From NCBI RefSeq assembly GCF_946479715.1, contig NZ_CAMLHF010000002.1:1-64000 (forward strand): a stretch of DNA of 64,000 nucleotides, in the 5' to 3' direction. The translations under genes were made by a program, and so were the position numbers. Positions 36,078 to 46,961 of this stretch are shown piece by piece (position 1 is the stretch's first letter; each line of letters opens with the position of its first letter). This DNA comes from an uncultured Pedobacter sp. (GTDB taxonomy: Bacteria > Bacteroidota > Bacteroidia > Sphingobacteriales > Sphingobacteriaceae). Below the pieces are notes generated by a model. That model had not been told where the DNA came from and searched no databases. It saw only the letters and a program-made list of their open reading frames with translations.

Positions 36078-38444
36078 ATGGAGTTTTTACAGAACAATTT
36101 AATCTATTTTATTCCCGCATTGGGTTTAATTGGCATCATTGTGATGGCAATTAAAAGCGCATGGGTAAACAAACAGGATGCAGGGGATAAAAACATGCAG
36201 GAACTGGCTGGCTATATTGCTGATGGTGCAATGGCCTTTTTAAAAGCTGAATGGAAAGTACTTAGCATTTTTGTTGTGTTTACAGCTGCATTGCTTGCCT
36301 ATTCAGGAACGGTACATGAAGTTAACGGCGTACAATTACACTCCAGCTGGATCATATCTATTGCTTTTATTATTGGAGCTGTGTTTTCTGCAACCGCAGG
36401 ATACATTGGCATGAAAGCGGCAACAAAAGCAAATGTTCGTACTACACAGGCTGCTAGAACTAGTTTAAAACAAGCGCTAAAGGTTTCTTTTACCGGCGGT
36501 ACGGTAATGGGATTGGGTGTAGCGGGCTTAGCTATTTTAGGCTTAGGCGGTTTATTTATTGTTTTCCTTAACATTTTTAATGTTGTACAACCAAACAGCA
36601 CAGAATTGAAAACAGCAATAGAGGTACTAACCGGGTTTTCGTTAGGAGCCGAATCTATTGCGCTTTTTGCGCGTGTGGGCGGTGGTATTTACACCAAAGC
36701 TGCCGATGTTGGTGCCGACTTAGTTGGTAAAGTTGAAGCTGGAATTCCTGAAGATGATGTACGTAACCCGGCAACCATTGCAGATAATGTTGGCGACAAT
36801 GTTGGTGATGTGGCCGGTATGGGAGCAGATTTATTCGGATCTTATGTGGCAACCATACTAGCTACAATGGTATTAGGACAGGAAATTGTTGCGACAGATA
36901 ATTTTGGGGGGTTGTCTCCGATACTATTGCCGATGGTGATCTGCGGATTAGGGATCCTGTTTTCAATAGTAGGAACCTGGTTTGTGCGCATCAAGGGTGA
37001 GGATTCTAATGTACAAACAGCATTGAACCTTGGCAACTGGGGATCGATCGTAATTACTGCCATTGCATCTTATTTTATTGTGATGTGGATGCTGCCTTCA
37101 AATCTACATTTGCGTGGTGTTGATTTTACCAGCATCGATGTATTTTTTGCGATCATAGTAGGTCTGATTGTGGGTACTTTAATGAGTATCATAACTGAAT
37201 ATTATACTGCGATGGGAAAAGGTCCCGTTAATTCAATTATCCAGCAATCTGGCACAGGCCATGCAACAAACATTATCGGTGGTTTATCGGTAGGTATGAA
37301 ATCTACTGTTGCTCCTATCCTGGTTTTAGCGGGAGGTATCATTTTCTCGTATGCTTTTGCAGGATTATACGGTGTAGCGATTGCCGCCGCAGGTATGATG
37401 GCTACTACAGCAATGCAGTTAGCAATTGATGCATTCGGCCCTATTGCTGATAATGCTGGAGGTATTGCTGAAATGAGTCAACTACCACCTGAAGTACGTG
37501 AACGTACTGACAATTTGGATGCTGTTGGTAATACAACTGCAGCGACGGGTAAAGGATTTGCAATTGCTTCGGCAGCATTAACTTCGCTTGCTTTATTTGC
37601 GGCCTTTGTGGGTGTAGCGGGTATATCGGCTATCGACATCTATAAAGCCCCTGTTTTGGCTGGGCTATTTGTAGGTGCGATGATTCCTTTTATATTTTCT
37701 GCATTATGTATTGCCGCGGTTGGTAAAGCTGCAATGGATATGGTGCAGGAAGTTCGTCGCCAGTTCCGCGAAATTCCAGGAATTATGGAATACAAAGCAA
37801 AGCCGGAATACGAAAAATGCGTTGCCATTTCAACCAAGGCTTCGATCCGCGAAATGATGTTGCCGGGTGCTATCGCACTTTTAGTTCCAATTATAGTGGG
37901 TTTTGGTTTCAAAGGTGTTTTCCCATCGGTAAGTTCTGCTGAAATATTAGGCGGTCTATTGGCCGGTGTTACAGTATCAGGAGTGCTTATGGGAATTTTC
38001 CAGAGTAATGCAGGCGGTGCCTGGGATAATGCTAAGAAATCATTTGAAAAAGGTGTAGAGATCAATGGCGAGATGCATTACAAAAAATCTGAGCCTCATA
38101 AAGCATCTGTTACAGGCGATACCGTTGGCGATCCTTTTAAAGATACTTCGGGTCCATCAATGAACATCCTTATTAAACTAATGTCTATTGTTTCCTTGGT
38201 TATTGCTCCATATATAGCTGTTGGTCCAGGCGAGAATACCGCCTCAAATACAGAAATCATGAATTCAATTCAGGTTTCTGCTAAATTCTCGGCATTAACA
38301 CAAGAAATAGCTAAAAACGTAAAATCTTTGCCAGAGGAAACACCTAAAAGCATTCAATTTGCTCAACACAAAGTGAGCAATAGATTAAAAACAGACAGGA
38401 AACAGCTAACAAGATCGATTGACAACGCAAAAGCTCAACCTTAA
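36078..38444 (+). CDS. hppA: Membrane-bound ion-pumping pyrophosphatase (K+-dependent type)
   Basis: A 788-residue integral membrane pump that couples pyrophosphate hydrolysis to H+ or Na+ export. About 16 helices are present. The substrate site is seen in [20 protein letters not shown] (residues 225-244), and a further [16 protein letters not shown] stretch is found later. The residue after GNTT is alanine (A488 in [10 protein letters not shown]), the marker of K+-dependent enzymes. Whether it pumps Na+ or H+ is not decided by what I can read. A hydrophilic tail of about 65 residues (after YIAVGPGEN) extends beyond the last helix and is longer than usual. A strong terminator follows. Confidence 0.94.
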   Translation: MEFLQNNLIYFIPALGLIGIIVMAIKSAWVNKQDAGDKNMQELAGYIADGAMAFLKAEWKVLSIFVVFTAALLAYSGTVHEVNGVQLHSSWIISIAFIIGAVFSATAGYIGMKAATKANVRTTQAARTSLKQALKVSFTGGTVMGLGVAGLAILGLGGLFIVFLNIFNVVQPNSTELKTAIEVLTGFSLGAESIALFARVGGGIYTKAADVGADLVGKVEAGIPEDDVRNPATIADNVGDNVGDVAGMGADLFGSYVATILATMVLGQEIVATDNFGGLSPILLPMVICGLGILFSIVGTWFVRIKGEDSNVQTALNLGNWGSIVITAIASYFIVMWMLPSNLHLRGVDFTSIDVFFAIIVGLIVGTLMSIITEYYTAMGKGPVNSIIQQSGTGHATNIIGGLSVGMKSTVAPILVLAGGIIFSYAFAGLYGVAIAAAGMMATTAMQLAIDAFGPIADNAGGIAEMSQLPPEVRERTDNLDAVGNTTAATGKGFAIASAALTSLALFAAFVGVAGISAIDIYKAPVLAGLFVGAMIPFIFSALCIAAVGKAAMDMVQEVRRQFREIPGIMEYKAKPEYEKCVAISTKASIREMMLPGAIALLVPIIVGFGFKGVFPSVSSAEILGGLLAGVTVSGVLMGIFQSNAGGAWDNAKKSFEKGVEINGEMHYKKSEPHKASVTGDTVGDPFKDTSGPSMNILIKLMSIVSLVIAPYIAVGPGENTASNTEIMNSIQVSAKFSALTQEIAKNVKSLPEETPKSIQFAQHKVSNRLKTDRKQLTRSIDNAKAQP

Positions 38445-38457
38445 ACTTCATTAGGCT

Positions 38458-38498
38458 AAAAATAAAAGGGATTTCGTAAAAGAATCCCTTTTATTTTT
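38458..38498 (+). terminator. Terminator of hppA
   Basis: AAAAATAAAAGGGATT (38458-38473) pairs perfectly with 38483-38498, a 16-bp stem with a 9-nt loop. The stem's own 3' half supplies the T-rich run. Confidence 0.82.
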
Positions 38499-38576
38499 AG
38501 ATATATTTTATTTAGGTTTGGCACTTATAATATAAACTAGACGAGTTATAGATACACTTTAACTAAACTTTAAACT

Positions 38577-40274
38577 ATGAATTTTAGAAAGTCAATTGAC
38601 TTACTTACACAAGAAGCTGCTGAAAGTGGTGAAGGAACCCTGAAACGGACCCTTGGCCCCGTCAATTTGGTGGCTTTGGGTATTGGTGCAATTATCGGTG
38701 CCGGACTGTTTTCCATAACCGGATCTGCCGCTGCCAATAATGCAGGGCCGGCCATTACCATCTCATTTGTTATTGCAGCTCTGGGTTGCGCTTTTGCAGG
38801 ATTATGTTATGCTGAATTTGCGTCAATGATCCCGGTAGCAGGTAGTGCTTATACCTATTCTTATGCTACAATGGGTGAATTTATAGCCTGGATAATCGGA
38901 TGGGATCTGGTATTGGAATATGCTTTGGGTGCCGCAACGGTATCCATTAGCTGGAGTAGGTATCTGGTCAAGTTTCTGGCGTATTACGACGTCCATCTGC
39001 CCGCACAGGTAACCATGTCGCCTTTTGAAACGGCAACTCTTTTAGATGGCACCGTAGTTTCTGGTATGTTCAACTTACCTGCCGTATTTATTATCGTCTT
39101 AATGTCCTTTGTATTGATCAGAGGAACCAGCGAATCCGCATTTATTAATGGGCTTATTGTAGCTATTAAAGTTGTAATTGTATTCATTTTTATCCTTTTA
39201 GGATGGAAATATATTAACGCCGACAACTATTCACCTTATTTCATTCCTGCTGATAAACCAGGTCACGAAAGTATGTTTACACACGGATGGGGAGGTGTAA
39301 TACGAGCGGCCGGAATTGTTTTCTTTGCCTATATAGGTTTTGATGCAGTTTCTACAGCTGCTCAGGAGGCAAAAAATCCTAAGAAAGATATGCCTATCGG
39401 TATCCTTGTTTCTTTGTTCATTTGTACAATTCTATATATTCTTTTTGCACACGTTATGACCGGGGTAGCTAATTTTGACATGTTTAAAGGTCAGGATGGT
39501 ATCGCTCCTGTTGCGGTTGCGATTGACAATATGGGTGTTAAAAATGCCGCAGGTGTTGTTGTTCCATCTTATCCATGGTTAAATAAGTTGATTATCCTTG
39601 CCATTCTGGGTGGTTATGCCTCAGTTATCCTGGTGATGCTATTGGGCCAATCGAGGGTATTCTTCTCGATGAGTAAAGATGGTTTATTACCAAAGGTATT
39701 CTCGAAAGTTCATCCTAAATATAGTACTCCTGCAAAAAGCAACTTATTATTTATGTTTTTTGTAAGCTTATTCGCAGCATTTGTTCCGGCCACTGTAGTT
39801 GGCGAGATGACAAGCATAGGTACTCTTTTGGCATTTATTCTTGTTTGCATCGGAATAGTTATCCTAAGAAATAGAATGCCTGATTTGCCTCGTGCATTTA
39901 AAGTGCCTTTGGTACCGCTTATTCCAATACTAGGTGTAGCGGTTTGCTTAGGCATGATGGTATTCCTGCCTCTTGATACATGGGTTCGTCTATTAGTGTG
40001 GATGATTATTGGTATTAACGTGTACCTGTTCTATGGTATGAAAAACAGTTTATTATCTGATAATTTACAAGCTACATTAGCGAAAAGCACTAAAACAGTT
40101 TCTTACGTAGGTTTTGGCCTTGCCATATTGTTGATTATAGTGGCGTTAATTCACCACAATATTACCGACGGTAAAGACACAGGATTATACTACTTCTCTT
40201 TAGTGTTTGCAGTTGCGCATATCATTTTATACTTATACCGCGCTTCAACATCTAATCGAGTTCAAGCAAAGTAA
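38577..40274 (+). CDS. Amino-acid permease, cationic amino-acid transporter-like (APC)
   Basis: A 565-residue inner-membrane transporter with 12 to 14 helices. It has the APC entry helix (LVALGIGAIIGAGLFSITGSA), CYAEFASMIPVAGSAYTYSY, and the FFAYIGFDAVSTAAQEAKNP segment of the CAT group. The N-terminal MNFRKSIDLL and TLKRTLGPVNL are typical of YfnA-like carriers. It stands alone with a 131-bp upstream region and a 23-bp-stem terminator downstream. The preferred substrate is not known. Confidence 0.91.
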   Translation: MNFRKSIDLLTQEAAESGEGTLKRTLGPVNLVALGIGAIIGAGLFSITGSAAANNAGPAITISFVIAALGCAFAGLCYAEFASMIPVAGSAYTYSYATMGEFIAWIIGWDLVLEYALGAATVSISWSRYLVKFLAYYDVHLPAQVTMSPFETATLLDGTVVSGMFNLPAVFIIVLMSFVLIRGTSESAFINGLIVAIKVVIVFIFILLGWKYINADNYSPYFIPADKPGHESMFTHGWGGVIRAAGIVFFAYIGFDAVSTAAQEAKNPKKDMPIGILVSLFICTILYILFAHVMTGVANFDMFKGQDGIAPVAVAIDNMGVKNAAGVVVPSYPWLNKLIILAILGGYASVILVMLLGQSRVFFSMSKDGLLPKVFSKVHPKYSTPAKSNLLFMFFVSLFAAFVPATVVGEMTSIGTLLAFILVCIGIVILRNRMPDLPRAFKVPLVPLIPILGVAVCLGMMVFLPLDTWVRLLVWMIIGINVYLFYGMKNSLLSDNLQATLAKSTKTVSYVGFGLAILLIIVALIHHNITDGKDTGLYYFSLVFAVAHIILYLYRASTSNRVQAK

Positions 40275-40283
40275 TTAAGCATA

Positions 40284-40332
40284 AATAGCAATAAAAAAGC
40301 CACTCAGTTTGAGTGGCTTTTTTATTGCTATT
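40284..40332. terminator. Very long bidirectional terminator, 23-bp perfect stem
   Basis: Bases 40284-40306 pair perfectly with 40310-40332 around a 3-nt loop (GTT). A6/T6 tracts lie inside the stem beside the GCCACTCA/TGAGTGGC clamp. It ends the permease gene and lies directly upstream of the marC-type gene. Confidence 0.88.
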
Positions 40333-40363
40333 TAATTTACCTTTGTATCATAAATTAACTGCT

Positions 40364-40933
40364 ATGGAATTCAATTTTCGACAAATTCTATCTACTTCAA
40401 TGGTACTATTCGCTATCATTGATATTCTTGGCGCTATACCTGTAGTAATTGAGCTTAGAAAGAAAGCCGGACACATTCAATCTGAAAAGGCAGCGATAGT
40501 TGCAACAGTACTCATGGTTATCTTTTTGTTTGCCGGTGAGACCTTATTAAAGGTTATCGGACTGGATGTTGAATCATTTGCCATTGCAGGTTCATTCGTA
40601 ATCTTCTTTATTGCAATGGAAATGGTACTTGGTCTAACCATATTTAAAGAAGGTGATGCACCTGAAACGGTATCAATTGTGCCGCTTGCATTTCCATTAA
40701 TAGCAGGCGCAGGAACCATGACTACTTTACTTTCCCTAAAAACTGAATATGCAACTCAAAACATCATTATTGGCATCATTATCAATATGTTGTTTGTTTA
40801 CTTCGTATTAAAAAACACAGAGCGTTTAGAGAAGCTTTTTGGTAAATCCGGCTTAAATGTTTTAAGAAAAGCTTTCGGAATTATTCTTCTTGCTATTGCC
40901 ATCAAATTATTCAGAAACAATACTGGCCTGTAA
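40364..40933 (+). CDS. MarC-family (UPF0056) integral membrane protein
   Basis: A 189-residue protein with six hydrophobic helices. It begins MEFNFRQILSTSMVLFAIID and carries the family hallmarks LGAIPVVIELRKK and VPLAFPLIAGAGTMTTLL. The ATG at 40364 is used; a frame reading 17 codons further upstream would begin inside the preceding terminator. A TACCTTTG box (40338-40345) lies 18 bp before the ATG and could serve as the -7 element of its own promoter. MarC proteins were once linked to drug resistance, but their function is unknown. Confidence 0.9.
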   Translation: MEFNFRQILSTSMVLFAIIDILGAIPVVIELRKKAGHIQSEKAAIVATVLMVIFLFAGETLLKVIGLDVESFAIAGSFVIFFIAMEMVLGLTIFKEGDAPETVSIVPLAFPLIAGAGTMTTLLSLKTEYATQNIIIGIIINMLFVYFVLKNTERLEKLFGKSGLNVLRKAFGIILLAIAIKLFRNNTGL

Positions 40934-40970
40934 CAAAAGTGTTCTTGGATGGTCTAAAATAAAAAAGGCT

Positions 40971-41084
40971 ATGAACAGCTTCGAGCAATTCACGTTGATT
41001 ATTGGTGTGCTGGCCATATTGTTTGAGACCATAAGTCACATTAAGAGTAAGATTAAGCAGTGGTTTGGTACCCACGGGCACTAA
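40971..41084 (+). CDS. Small putative membrane protein
   Basis: A 37-codon frame: one hydrophobic helix (FTLIIGVLAILFETI) followed by a basic tail (SHIKSKIKQWFG). It lies 37 bp after marC and ends 8 bp before the convergent methyltransferase gene. No ribosome-binding site is evident and I know no family, so this is only a candidate. Confidence 0.35.
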   Translation: MNSFEQFTLIIGVLAILFETISHIKSKIKQWFGTHGH

Positions 41085-41092
41085 GAGAGCGC

Positions 41093-42256
41093 CTATTTTT
41101 TAATAAAGCGAGCAATGAACATGGTATCTGCTTTATCCTTATAGCCTTTAATCACTTCCATTTTTTCGAGCTGCAGGGGTAGGTTTTCGACTATCCACGC
41201 TACAACATCTTCATTTTCCTGTTTAAATACAGAACAGGTGATGTATACCAAAGGCTTTCCAGTTTTCAGATATTTAACAACATTACCTGCGATTGCGGTT
41301 TGAAGTTTCGAAAAGTAACTGATTTTATGAGCGTCAAAATAATAAAGCATTTCTGGAGTACGCCCCCAGGTACCCGATCCTGAACAAGGTGCATCCAGAA
41401 TAATCCCGTCAAATTCATAATGATGGAGATCCTGATCGTTGTTCTGAAGCAGATCTAATACTTTTTTCTGATACTTTTTCAATCCCGCTTCACGGAAACG
41501 CTCTTCCAGATTGTTTAAGCTATTTTCTCTTACGTCGCTAACCAATAACTGTACGCTAGGCTCAAGATCGTGCAGAAGCAGGGATTTGCCTCCTGACGCG
41601 GCACAACAATCCCACCAGTAGTCCCAGGTCTGAGGTTCAAAAAAATCTCCTGTTTTTTGTGAGGATAAATCCTGTACCTGATAATACTGCTGCGAGGGAA
41701 CAATTTTTTCCAGCTTAGTTCCATTTGGCAAAGCCAAAGTAGTTTTGCTAATCTCTTCAACCGCTATTTCTGCTTCTTTTAACGTTTTAATCAGCTGGTT
41801 TATATAGCTCGGTTTAACTCGTAAAAATAAATCTGGCTGTATAAAAAATGACTCGTAAAAATCTTGCTTTTGAATATCCTTACTTAGGTTTTCATTGAAT
41901 ATGAATATCTCAGAAAGGTTAAAGGAAGGATACTCATCTGTTATTAAAGCTATTTTTTCTTGAACGGAAAGGTTGATCTGCTCCTTAAACTGAGGCAACT
42001 TAGTTTCAATTACCAGACTTAGTGTTTGATTGCAAAGGAAGTCGGAAATAGCCAAACGAAGTATCGTATCCTCTTTTATCAGTGCTTTACCTAATCTGAA
42101 AAAACTATAAATATATCTGGTAGCCCAACGCCGGTCGGACGATCCCATTTGCTTATGTTGCTTAAAATAAGTAAACAAGAAACGATGTAGCGGTTGTATG
42201 CCATCATAACTTTTAAAGACCTGTTCAAATGCCCTGATCTGGTGCTCTACCTTCAT
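41093..42256 (-). CDS. RsmB/NOL1-type RNA (cytosine-5) methyltransferase
   Basis: A 387-residue S-adenosylmethionine-dependent methyltransferase of the Sun/NSUN family. An N-terminal NusB-like or PUA-type region (about 1-140) precedes the catalytic fold. The SAM site is DCCAASGGKS (216-225). The two family cysteines are C291 in DAPCSGSGTWGR (catalytic motif IV) and C341 in YITCSVFKQENED (motif VI). The likely substrate is rRNA or tRNA cytosine; which base is unknown. Its start overlaps the preceding lipoprotein gene stop by 4 bp. Confidence 0.92.
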   Translation of the reverse strand: MKVEHQIRAFEQVFKSYDGIQPLHRFLFTYFKQHKQMGSSDRRWATRYIYSFFRLGKALIKEDTILRLAISDFLCNQTLSLVIETKLPQFKEQINLSVQEKIALITDEYPSFNLSEIFIFNENLSKDIQKQDFYESFFIQPDLFLRVKPSYINQLIKTLKEAEIAVEEISKTTLALPNGTKLEKIVPSQQYYQVQDLSSQKTGDFFEPQTWDYWWDCCAASGGKSLLLHDLEPSVQLLVSDVRENSLNNLEERFREAGLKKYQKKVLDLLQNNDQDLHHYEFDGIILDAPCSGSGTWGRTPEMLYYFDAHKISYFSKLQTAIAGNVVKYLKTGKPLVYITCSVFKQENEDVVAWIVENLPLQLEKMEVIKGYKDKADTMFIARFIKK

Positions 42257-43485
42257 TCAATAAGATTTAAAGAAAAATCCTGGTAACGTAACAACATTAA
42301 ACTGGTATTAATATAACCTAATTTTTCGTCATGAAAGAATGAAAAACTATTATGTAGGCCTTTATACTTTTCTTCTGTAATGTATTTCAGATAATCTTTT
42401 CCGTGTTTAGAAATAAGCTGAGCGAAATAAAAACCAATATCGAATCCCTTAAATGAATATTCACCAGGCTCAAAGCTATACGCAGCCCTATATTTCTTAA
42501 TAAATGAGATTACATGATTATTCTTATAATCGACCTTATAAGACGACGTTACAGCAGTATTTAGTGCCTGAAGCTTGTCTATATTATAATTTTGTTTTAT
42601 CCAGTCAGGATGACCATACAAATCTATATCCAAACCGGCATTTTTTAATTTCACTAGCTTATCAAGTGTTGGTATTACAAACTTTCTATCTGGAGAAGTT
42701 ACAATAATGACGTATTTTTTATCCTTAATCAGGTTTAGCTCCATAGTAAAAACAGAAGCAAATTCCTGAAAAGTGAACTTTTTCTTGTTGCTTTCAAAAT
42801 ATGCTTTTAAAGGTGCTGACAATAATTTACTGCCTGCGTCCTTTGAATCTATGAGCACTAAAACTGTTTTATCGGGATTGTAATGTTTAGTAATGTAAAG
42901 CCCTAATTTTTCTACATGTAAGTCTATATTATTTACAATGGAGATTAAATTTGGGTTATTAAATTCCTGTGGATGTGTAGCCGCTAGCGGATTAACAACC
43001 GGAATACCTTTCGCTATGGAGTACTCTTTAATGTATTTTAATCCAGCGGGGTAAACTGGTCCAACAATTAAATTACTGTTACTTAATCCTCCGTTTTTTA
43101 TCAATCCTTCAATTTGACTGTTATTGTCGCGGGAATCATAAACATTCAATTTAAAATTGAGACCTTGTTCTGCCGCGGAATCTACGCCAAGCTTAAATCC
43201 CTGATAGAAATCGATAGCCATAGCAGATTTTTCGACTTCGGCTTTGGTAGCAGTTTTAAGTTTTAAATCATTTAATCTAAATGGAACCAGCAGAGAAATA
43301 TCAGCCTGCGTAAATTTAGCCGCAGGCTTATCTTTTTTCTCTTCTACCTTTTTAGGAACATCGGGCTTTTTATTAGTGGTCTTTTGAATTTTAGGTGAAC
43401 ATGCAGCTAAAAAAAGTCCAATAAAAGCTATTACCCAATATTTACTCCCACTCAATTGTAGCTGGTGGTTTTGAGCTGATATCAT
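42253..43485 (-). CDS. Periplasmic-binding-fold lipoprotein (LppC/amino-acid-binding-like)
   Basis: A 410-residue exported lipoprotein: hydrophobic signal ending FLAACS, a basic linker rich in [15 protein letters not shown], then a type-I periplasmic-binding fold ([45 protein letters not shown]). It resembles the substrate-binding or LppC/LpoA-type proteins, but there are no ABC transporter genes next to it, so a structural or cell-wall role is possible. The ATG at 43485 lies 44 bp inside guaA; a TTG at 43455 would shorten the overlap. Confidence 0.8.
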   Translation of the reverse strand: MISAQNHQLQLSGSKYWVIAFIGLFLAACSPKIQKTTNKKPDVPKKVEEKKDKPAAKFTQADISLLVPFRLNDLKLKTATKAEVEKSAMAIDFYQGFKLGVDSAAEQGLNFKLNVYDSRDNNSQIEGLIKNGGLSNSNLIVGPVYPAGLKYIKEYSIAKGIPVVNPLAATHPQEFNNPNLISIVNNIDLHVEKLGLYITKHYNPDKTVLVLIDSKDAGSKLLSAPLKAYFESNKKKFTFQEFASVFTMELNLIKDKKYVIIVTSPDRKFVIPTLDKLVKLKNAGLDIDLYGHPDWIKQNYNIDKLQALNTAVTSSYKVDYKNNHVISFIKKYRAAYSFEPGEYSFKGFDIGFYFAQLISKHGKDYLKYITEEKYKGLHNSFSFFHDEKLGYINTSLMLLRYQDFSLNLIE

Positions 43486-44971
43486 ATACGACGCGATTAA
43501 TTCCTTTTACTTTGTTAATTATTTCGTTAGAAATTTTTGCGAGTACGTTATATGGCAGGTGACACCAATCGGCAGTCATACCATCAACTGATTCAACTGC
43601 GCGAAGGCAAATTACGTTTTCGTAAGTACGCTCATCGCCCATTACACCAACAGATTGAACCGGAAGGAATATGGCTCCCGCCTGCCAAACTTTATCGTAA
43701 AGGCCGGCTTCTTTTAAATTGTCAATATAGATAGCATCTGCTTCTTGTAGAATAGCAACTTTCTCTGCAGTTACTTCTCCAAGAATTCTGATAGCCAATC
43801 CTGGACCAGGAAAAGGGTGACGACCAATGATAAAGTGCTCAAGACCTAATGATCTGCCCACTCTTCTTACTTCGTCCTTAAATAAGGTATTAAGAGGCTC
43901 TACAACCTTTAATTTCATAAAATCAGGTAATCCACCAACATTATGGTGCGATTTGATTGTTGCTGATGGCCCTTTAACAGATACAGATTCAATAACATCA
44001 GGATAAATTGTTCCTTGTGCTAACCATTTCACATCCTGAACTTCATGTGCTTCATCATCAAATACCTCTATGAATACACGTCCAATTGCCTTACGCTTTA
44101 GTTCCGGGTCTTTAACTTTTGCAAGCTGGCTAAGGAAACGTTCTTTAGCATCAACTCCTTTTATGTTTAAGCCAAGGTGTTTGTACTGTTCTAATACGGA
44201 TTCGTACTCTCCTTTGCGTAACAAACCATTATCTACAAAGATGCAGTGTAGGTTTTTGCCAATTGCTTTATGCAATAGGATTGCTGCAACGCTTGAATCA
44301 ACACCACCAGAAAGGGCAAGAACAACTTTATCGTTACCTAATTTAGCCTGAAGCTCAGCGATGGTGGTCTCAACAAATGCATCTGGAGTCCACTCTTGTT
44401 TACATCCGCAGATGTCTACAAGGAAGTTTTCTAACAATTGTTTGCCGTCTGTACTGTGTGTTACCTCTGGATGAAATTGGATTGCATAAGTTTCTGAATC
44501 TTTAACCTGATAGGCCGCAACTTTTACGCTATCTGTACTGGCTATAAGTTCCGCATTTGCAGGCATTGCAGTAATAGTATCACCATGTGACATCCATACT
44601 TGTGAACCTGTACTTATATTTTTAAATAATTTATTATTATCTGCTACAAAGTTTAGGTTGGCTCTGCCATACTCACGTGTTGATGAAGCCTTAACCTCTC
44701 CACCTGTGTGCTGGGCAATATACTGAGCACCGTAACAAACTGCTAAAACAGGATAATGTTTATGGAATTTTTCAAGATCTATTTGAGGTGCGTCTTCCTG
44801 ACGAACTGAGTATGGACTACCTGAAAATATGATGCCTTTAACGTCAGATGAGATTTCAGGGATATGATTGAAGGGGTGAATTTCGCAATAAACATTTAAC
44901 TCGCGTACCCTACGGGCAATTAATTGTGTGTATTGGGAACCAAAATCGAGAATTATGATTTTTTCTAGCAT
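43442..44971 (-). CDS. guaA: GMP synthase (glutamine-hydrolysing)
   Basis: A 509-residue enzyme that converts XMP to GMP using glutamine and ATP. The N-terminal class I amidotransferase has C79 (VLAVCYGAQ) and H167/E169 (IQFHPEV). The ATP-pyrophosphatase domain has the P-loop SGGVDSS (221-227). The C-terminal dimerisation domain ends in PATIEWE, as in all GuaA proteins. The ATG (MLEKIIIL) is chosen over an in-frame TTG six bases upstream. It is 8 bp after the dCMP deaminase gene, forming a nucleotide-metabolism unit. Confidence 0.97.
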   Translation of the reverse strand: MLEKIIILDFGSQYTQLIARRVRELNVYCEIHPFNHIPEISSDVKGIIFSGSPYSVRQEDAPQIDLEKFHKHYPVLAVCYGAQYIAQHTGGEVKASSTREYGRANLNFVADNNKLFKNISTGSQVWMSHGDTITAMPANAELIASTDSVKVAAYQVKDSETYAIQFHPEVTHSTDGKQLLENFLVDICGCKQEWTPDAFVETTIAELQAKLGNDKVVLALSGGVDSSVAAILLHKAIGKNLHCIFVDNGLLRKGEYESVLEQYKHLGLNIKGVDAKERFLSQLAKVKDPELKRKAIGRVFIEVFDDEAHEVQDVKWLAQGTIYPDVIESVSVKGPSATIKSHHNVGGLPDFMKLKVVEPLNTLFKDEVRRVGRSLGLEHFIIGRHPFPGPGLAIRILGEVTAEKVAILQEADAIYIDNLKEAGLYDKVWQAGAIFLPVQSVGVMGDERTYENVICLRAVESVDGMTADWCHLPYNVLAKISNEIINKVKGINRVVYDISSKPPATIEWE

Positions 44972-44979
44972 GGCCAAAG

Positions 44980-45429
44980 TTAAGAATATTTAATTACCTC
45001 CACACCAAATCTTCGCAGAAAATCAACACCTTCATCACTCGCCAAGCCCTTGTACTCTGCATAAGAGTCTTTATAGTAAACTAATTTAATACCTGACGAC
45101 AATATTAACCTGGCGCAAGCGATACATGGCGACAGGGTGGTATATAAAGTTGACCCTGATATTTTAGAACCATTTTTTACTGCGTACAATATAGCATTCT
45201 CTTCTGCATGTAATGCAAGCGAACAACTGCCGCGCGAATCTCTGTCGCATCCTGTTTCCGGCCACTCTTCATCACAGTTATGTGTACCTGAAGGCGGTCC
45301 GTTGTAACCGATAGAGATAATTCGGGTGTCTTTTGTTAATACAGCACCAACATGGGCACGCACACAGTGTGAGCGGTGCGACAGATCGGTAGCTAAATTC
45401 ATAAATATATCTTTAAATCCTTTCTTCAT
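44980..45429 (-). CDS. dCMP/deoxycytidylate deaminase (ComEB-like)
   Basis: A 149-residue zinc deaminase: ligands H74 and catalytic E76 in LHAEENA, and C102 and C105 in SPCIACAR. The N-terminal [18 protein letters not shown] and the [14 protein letters not shown] zinc-like insert are typical of dCMP deaminases. It should produce dUMP for thymidylate synthesis. It heads the minus-strand unit that includes guaA, the lipoprotein and the RNA methyltransferase. Confidence 0.93.
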   Translation of the reverse strand: MKKGFKDIFMNLATDLSHRSHCVRAHVGAVLTKDTRIISIGYNGPPSGTHNCDEEWPETGCDRDSRGSCSLALHAEENAILYAVKNGSKISGSTLYTTLSPCIACARLILSSGIKLVYYKDSYAEYKGLASDEGVDFLRRFGVEVIKYS

Positions 45430-45476
45430 CTGATTCGTTTTAATTCAAAAAACAGGCTGGCAAATATAGGGTAAAA

Positions 45477-45513
45477 AAAAACTTCCCTCCTTTAAGCAAA
45501 GAGGGAAGTTTTT
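45477..45513 (-). terminator. Terminator of the sugar MFS gene
   Basis: AAAAACTTCCCTC (45477-45489) pairs with GAGGGAAGTTTTT (45501-45513), a 13-bp stem with an 11-nt loop. On the minus strand the stem ends in a T-run. It lies 14 bp past the MFS stop codon. Confidence 0.85.
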
Positions 45514-45527
45514 ATCCGAGGGTTATT

Positions 45528-46961
45528 TTAGTGACCTCCGGCTATCTTTTTGTCGAAATCAATTCCTTGTTTTCTAAGTATACCACTTACTTTCCAGGCA
45601 TAATATGCCAGATAAGCAAAGCATAGTACACCTACTATATAACTGTATTGGATGCCCGTGAACTCAGATACATATCCTTGTACCCAACTAATAATTCCTC
45701 CACCCATGATCATCATGATCAAGAAGCTACTTCCCTGACTTGTGTTTTTACCCAAACCACTAACTGCCAACGTAAATATACAAGGCCATAATGTACTGCA
45801 AAATAGTCCTACACTTGTAAGTGCATAAACGCTCACCATTCCTTTTGTAAACATACCTATCAAGAGTGCACTAATACCTATGATTGAGAATATCAGCAAC
45901 ATTCTAGCTGGATTTCCTTTACTCGCCATATCAGCAATGATCAATACTAAGATAATTAAGCCATAAACATAAAACGGAGCTAGATCATGGTGAAATATCG
46001 CATTAACACCTAAGAAAATCCCAAAAGCTAAATATGGAGCAACAAATCTTAATATTTTTTGTGTGCTCACATTGTCTGTGAAAGCCTCTACAGCTCCAGT
46101 CCATCTACCAATCATCATACTAGCCCAGTATAAAGATACATATGGTGCAATATCCTTAATTGCAAAGCCCAGATCTTTTTCCATATAGGCAGGTAAGTTA
46201 CTTGCTGTAGATACCTCAACGCCTACATAAACAAATATCGCGATCATACCCAACACCAACTGAGGGTATTTTAAAGCAGACCCCTTATGGCTTGGATCAT
46301 CAATTACTGACTCAACCAAGGTTGGTCTATCTGGCAAAGAAGACAGCTTCAAAAATATAGCAACTGCAATAAACGCAACTCCTAAAATTAAGTATGGTAT
46401 TTTAACGCTCTCAATACTTACGTCTTCACTTGCTGTTGACAATGAACCAAAAATGGCAAAACTAACAATCAGAGGGCCTATTGTAGTACCAAAGTTATTA
46501 ATACCACCTGCTAAAGTTAAACGTTGTGAACCCGTTTTAATGGGTCCCAGTGCAATGGCTAATGGATTTGCAACTGTCTGTTGCAATGAAAATCCTAATG
46601 CCACTATAAACAACCCTGATAACATTAAAGGGAATGAGCCCAGATTTGCAGCCGGATAAAACAACAATGTTCCAACAGCAGAAATAACCAAACCTAAAGC
46701 TAATGAATTCTTGTACCCCAGCTTATTTACAAGATCCTGTTTCATTAAAACCGAAATAGCATTATAAATCAGTGCTCCAACCGTATAGGCGATATAAAAT
46801 GCAAGTGATACCCATTGGCTTTGGCTTTGAGTTAAGTCAAATGCTTTTTTAAATACCGGTATTAATATGTCATTACTGGCAGCTACAAAGCCCCAAAAAA
46901 AGAATACTGTGACTAAGGGAATAAATTGGCCCCACTTGGTTTGAGAATTTTCTGAACTCAT
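45528..46961 (-). CDS. Sugar MFS transporter, FucP/GluP-like (FHS family)
   Basis: A 477-residue major-facilitator protein with 12 helices. It has the FHS-family features: FFFWGFVAASNDILIPVFKK in helix 1, GFSLQQTVANPLAIALGP in the middle, and LAGGINNFGTTIGPLI. These carriers import fucose, glucose/galactose or N-acetylglucosamine by H+ or Na+ symport; the substrate here cannot be told from the sequence. It is a single-gene unit with its own terminator and is divergent from the LysE-type exporter. Confidence 0.9.
   Translation of the reverse strand: MSSENSQTKWGQFIPLVTVFFFWGFVAASNDILIPVFKKAFDLTQSQSQWVSLAFYIAYTVGALIYNAISVLMKQDLVNKLGYKNSLALGLVISAVGTLLFYPAANLGSFPLMLSGLFIVALGFSLQQTVANPLAIALGPIKTGSQRLTLAGGINNFGTTIGPLIVSFAIFGSLSTASEDVSIESVKIPYLILGVAFIAVAIFLKLSSLPDRPTLVESVIDDPSHKGSALKYPQLVLGMIAIFVYVGVEVSTASNLPAYMEKDLGFAIKDIAPYVSLYWASMMIGRWTGAVEAFTDNVSTQKILRFVAPYLAFGIFLGVNAIFHHDLAPFYVYGLIILVLIIADMASKGNPARMLLIFSIIGISALLIGMFTKGMVSVYALTSVGLFCSTLWPCIFTLAVSGLGKNTSQGSSFLIMMIMGGGIISWVQGYVSEFTGIQYSYIVGVLCFAYLAYYAWKVSGILRKQGIDFDKKIAGGH

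Noticed and set aside
40313..40363. Longer N-terminus for the MarC-family protein
   Set aside because: It begins inside the 23-bp-stem terminator and ahead of the likely promoter.
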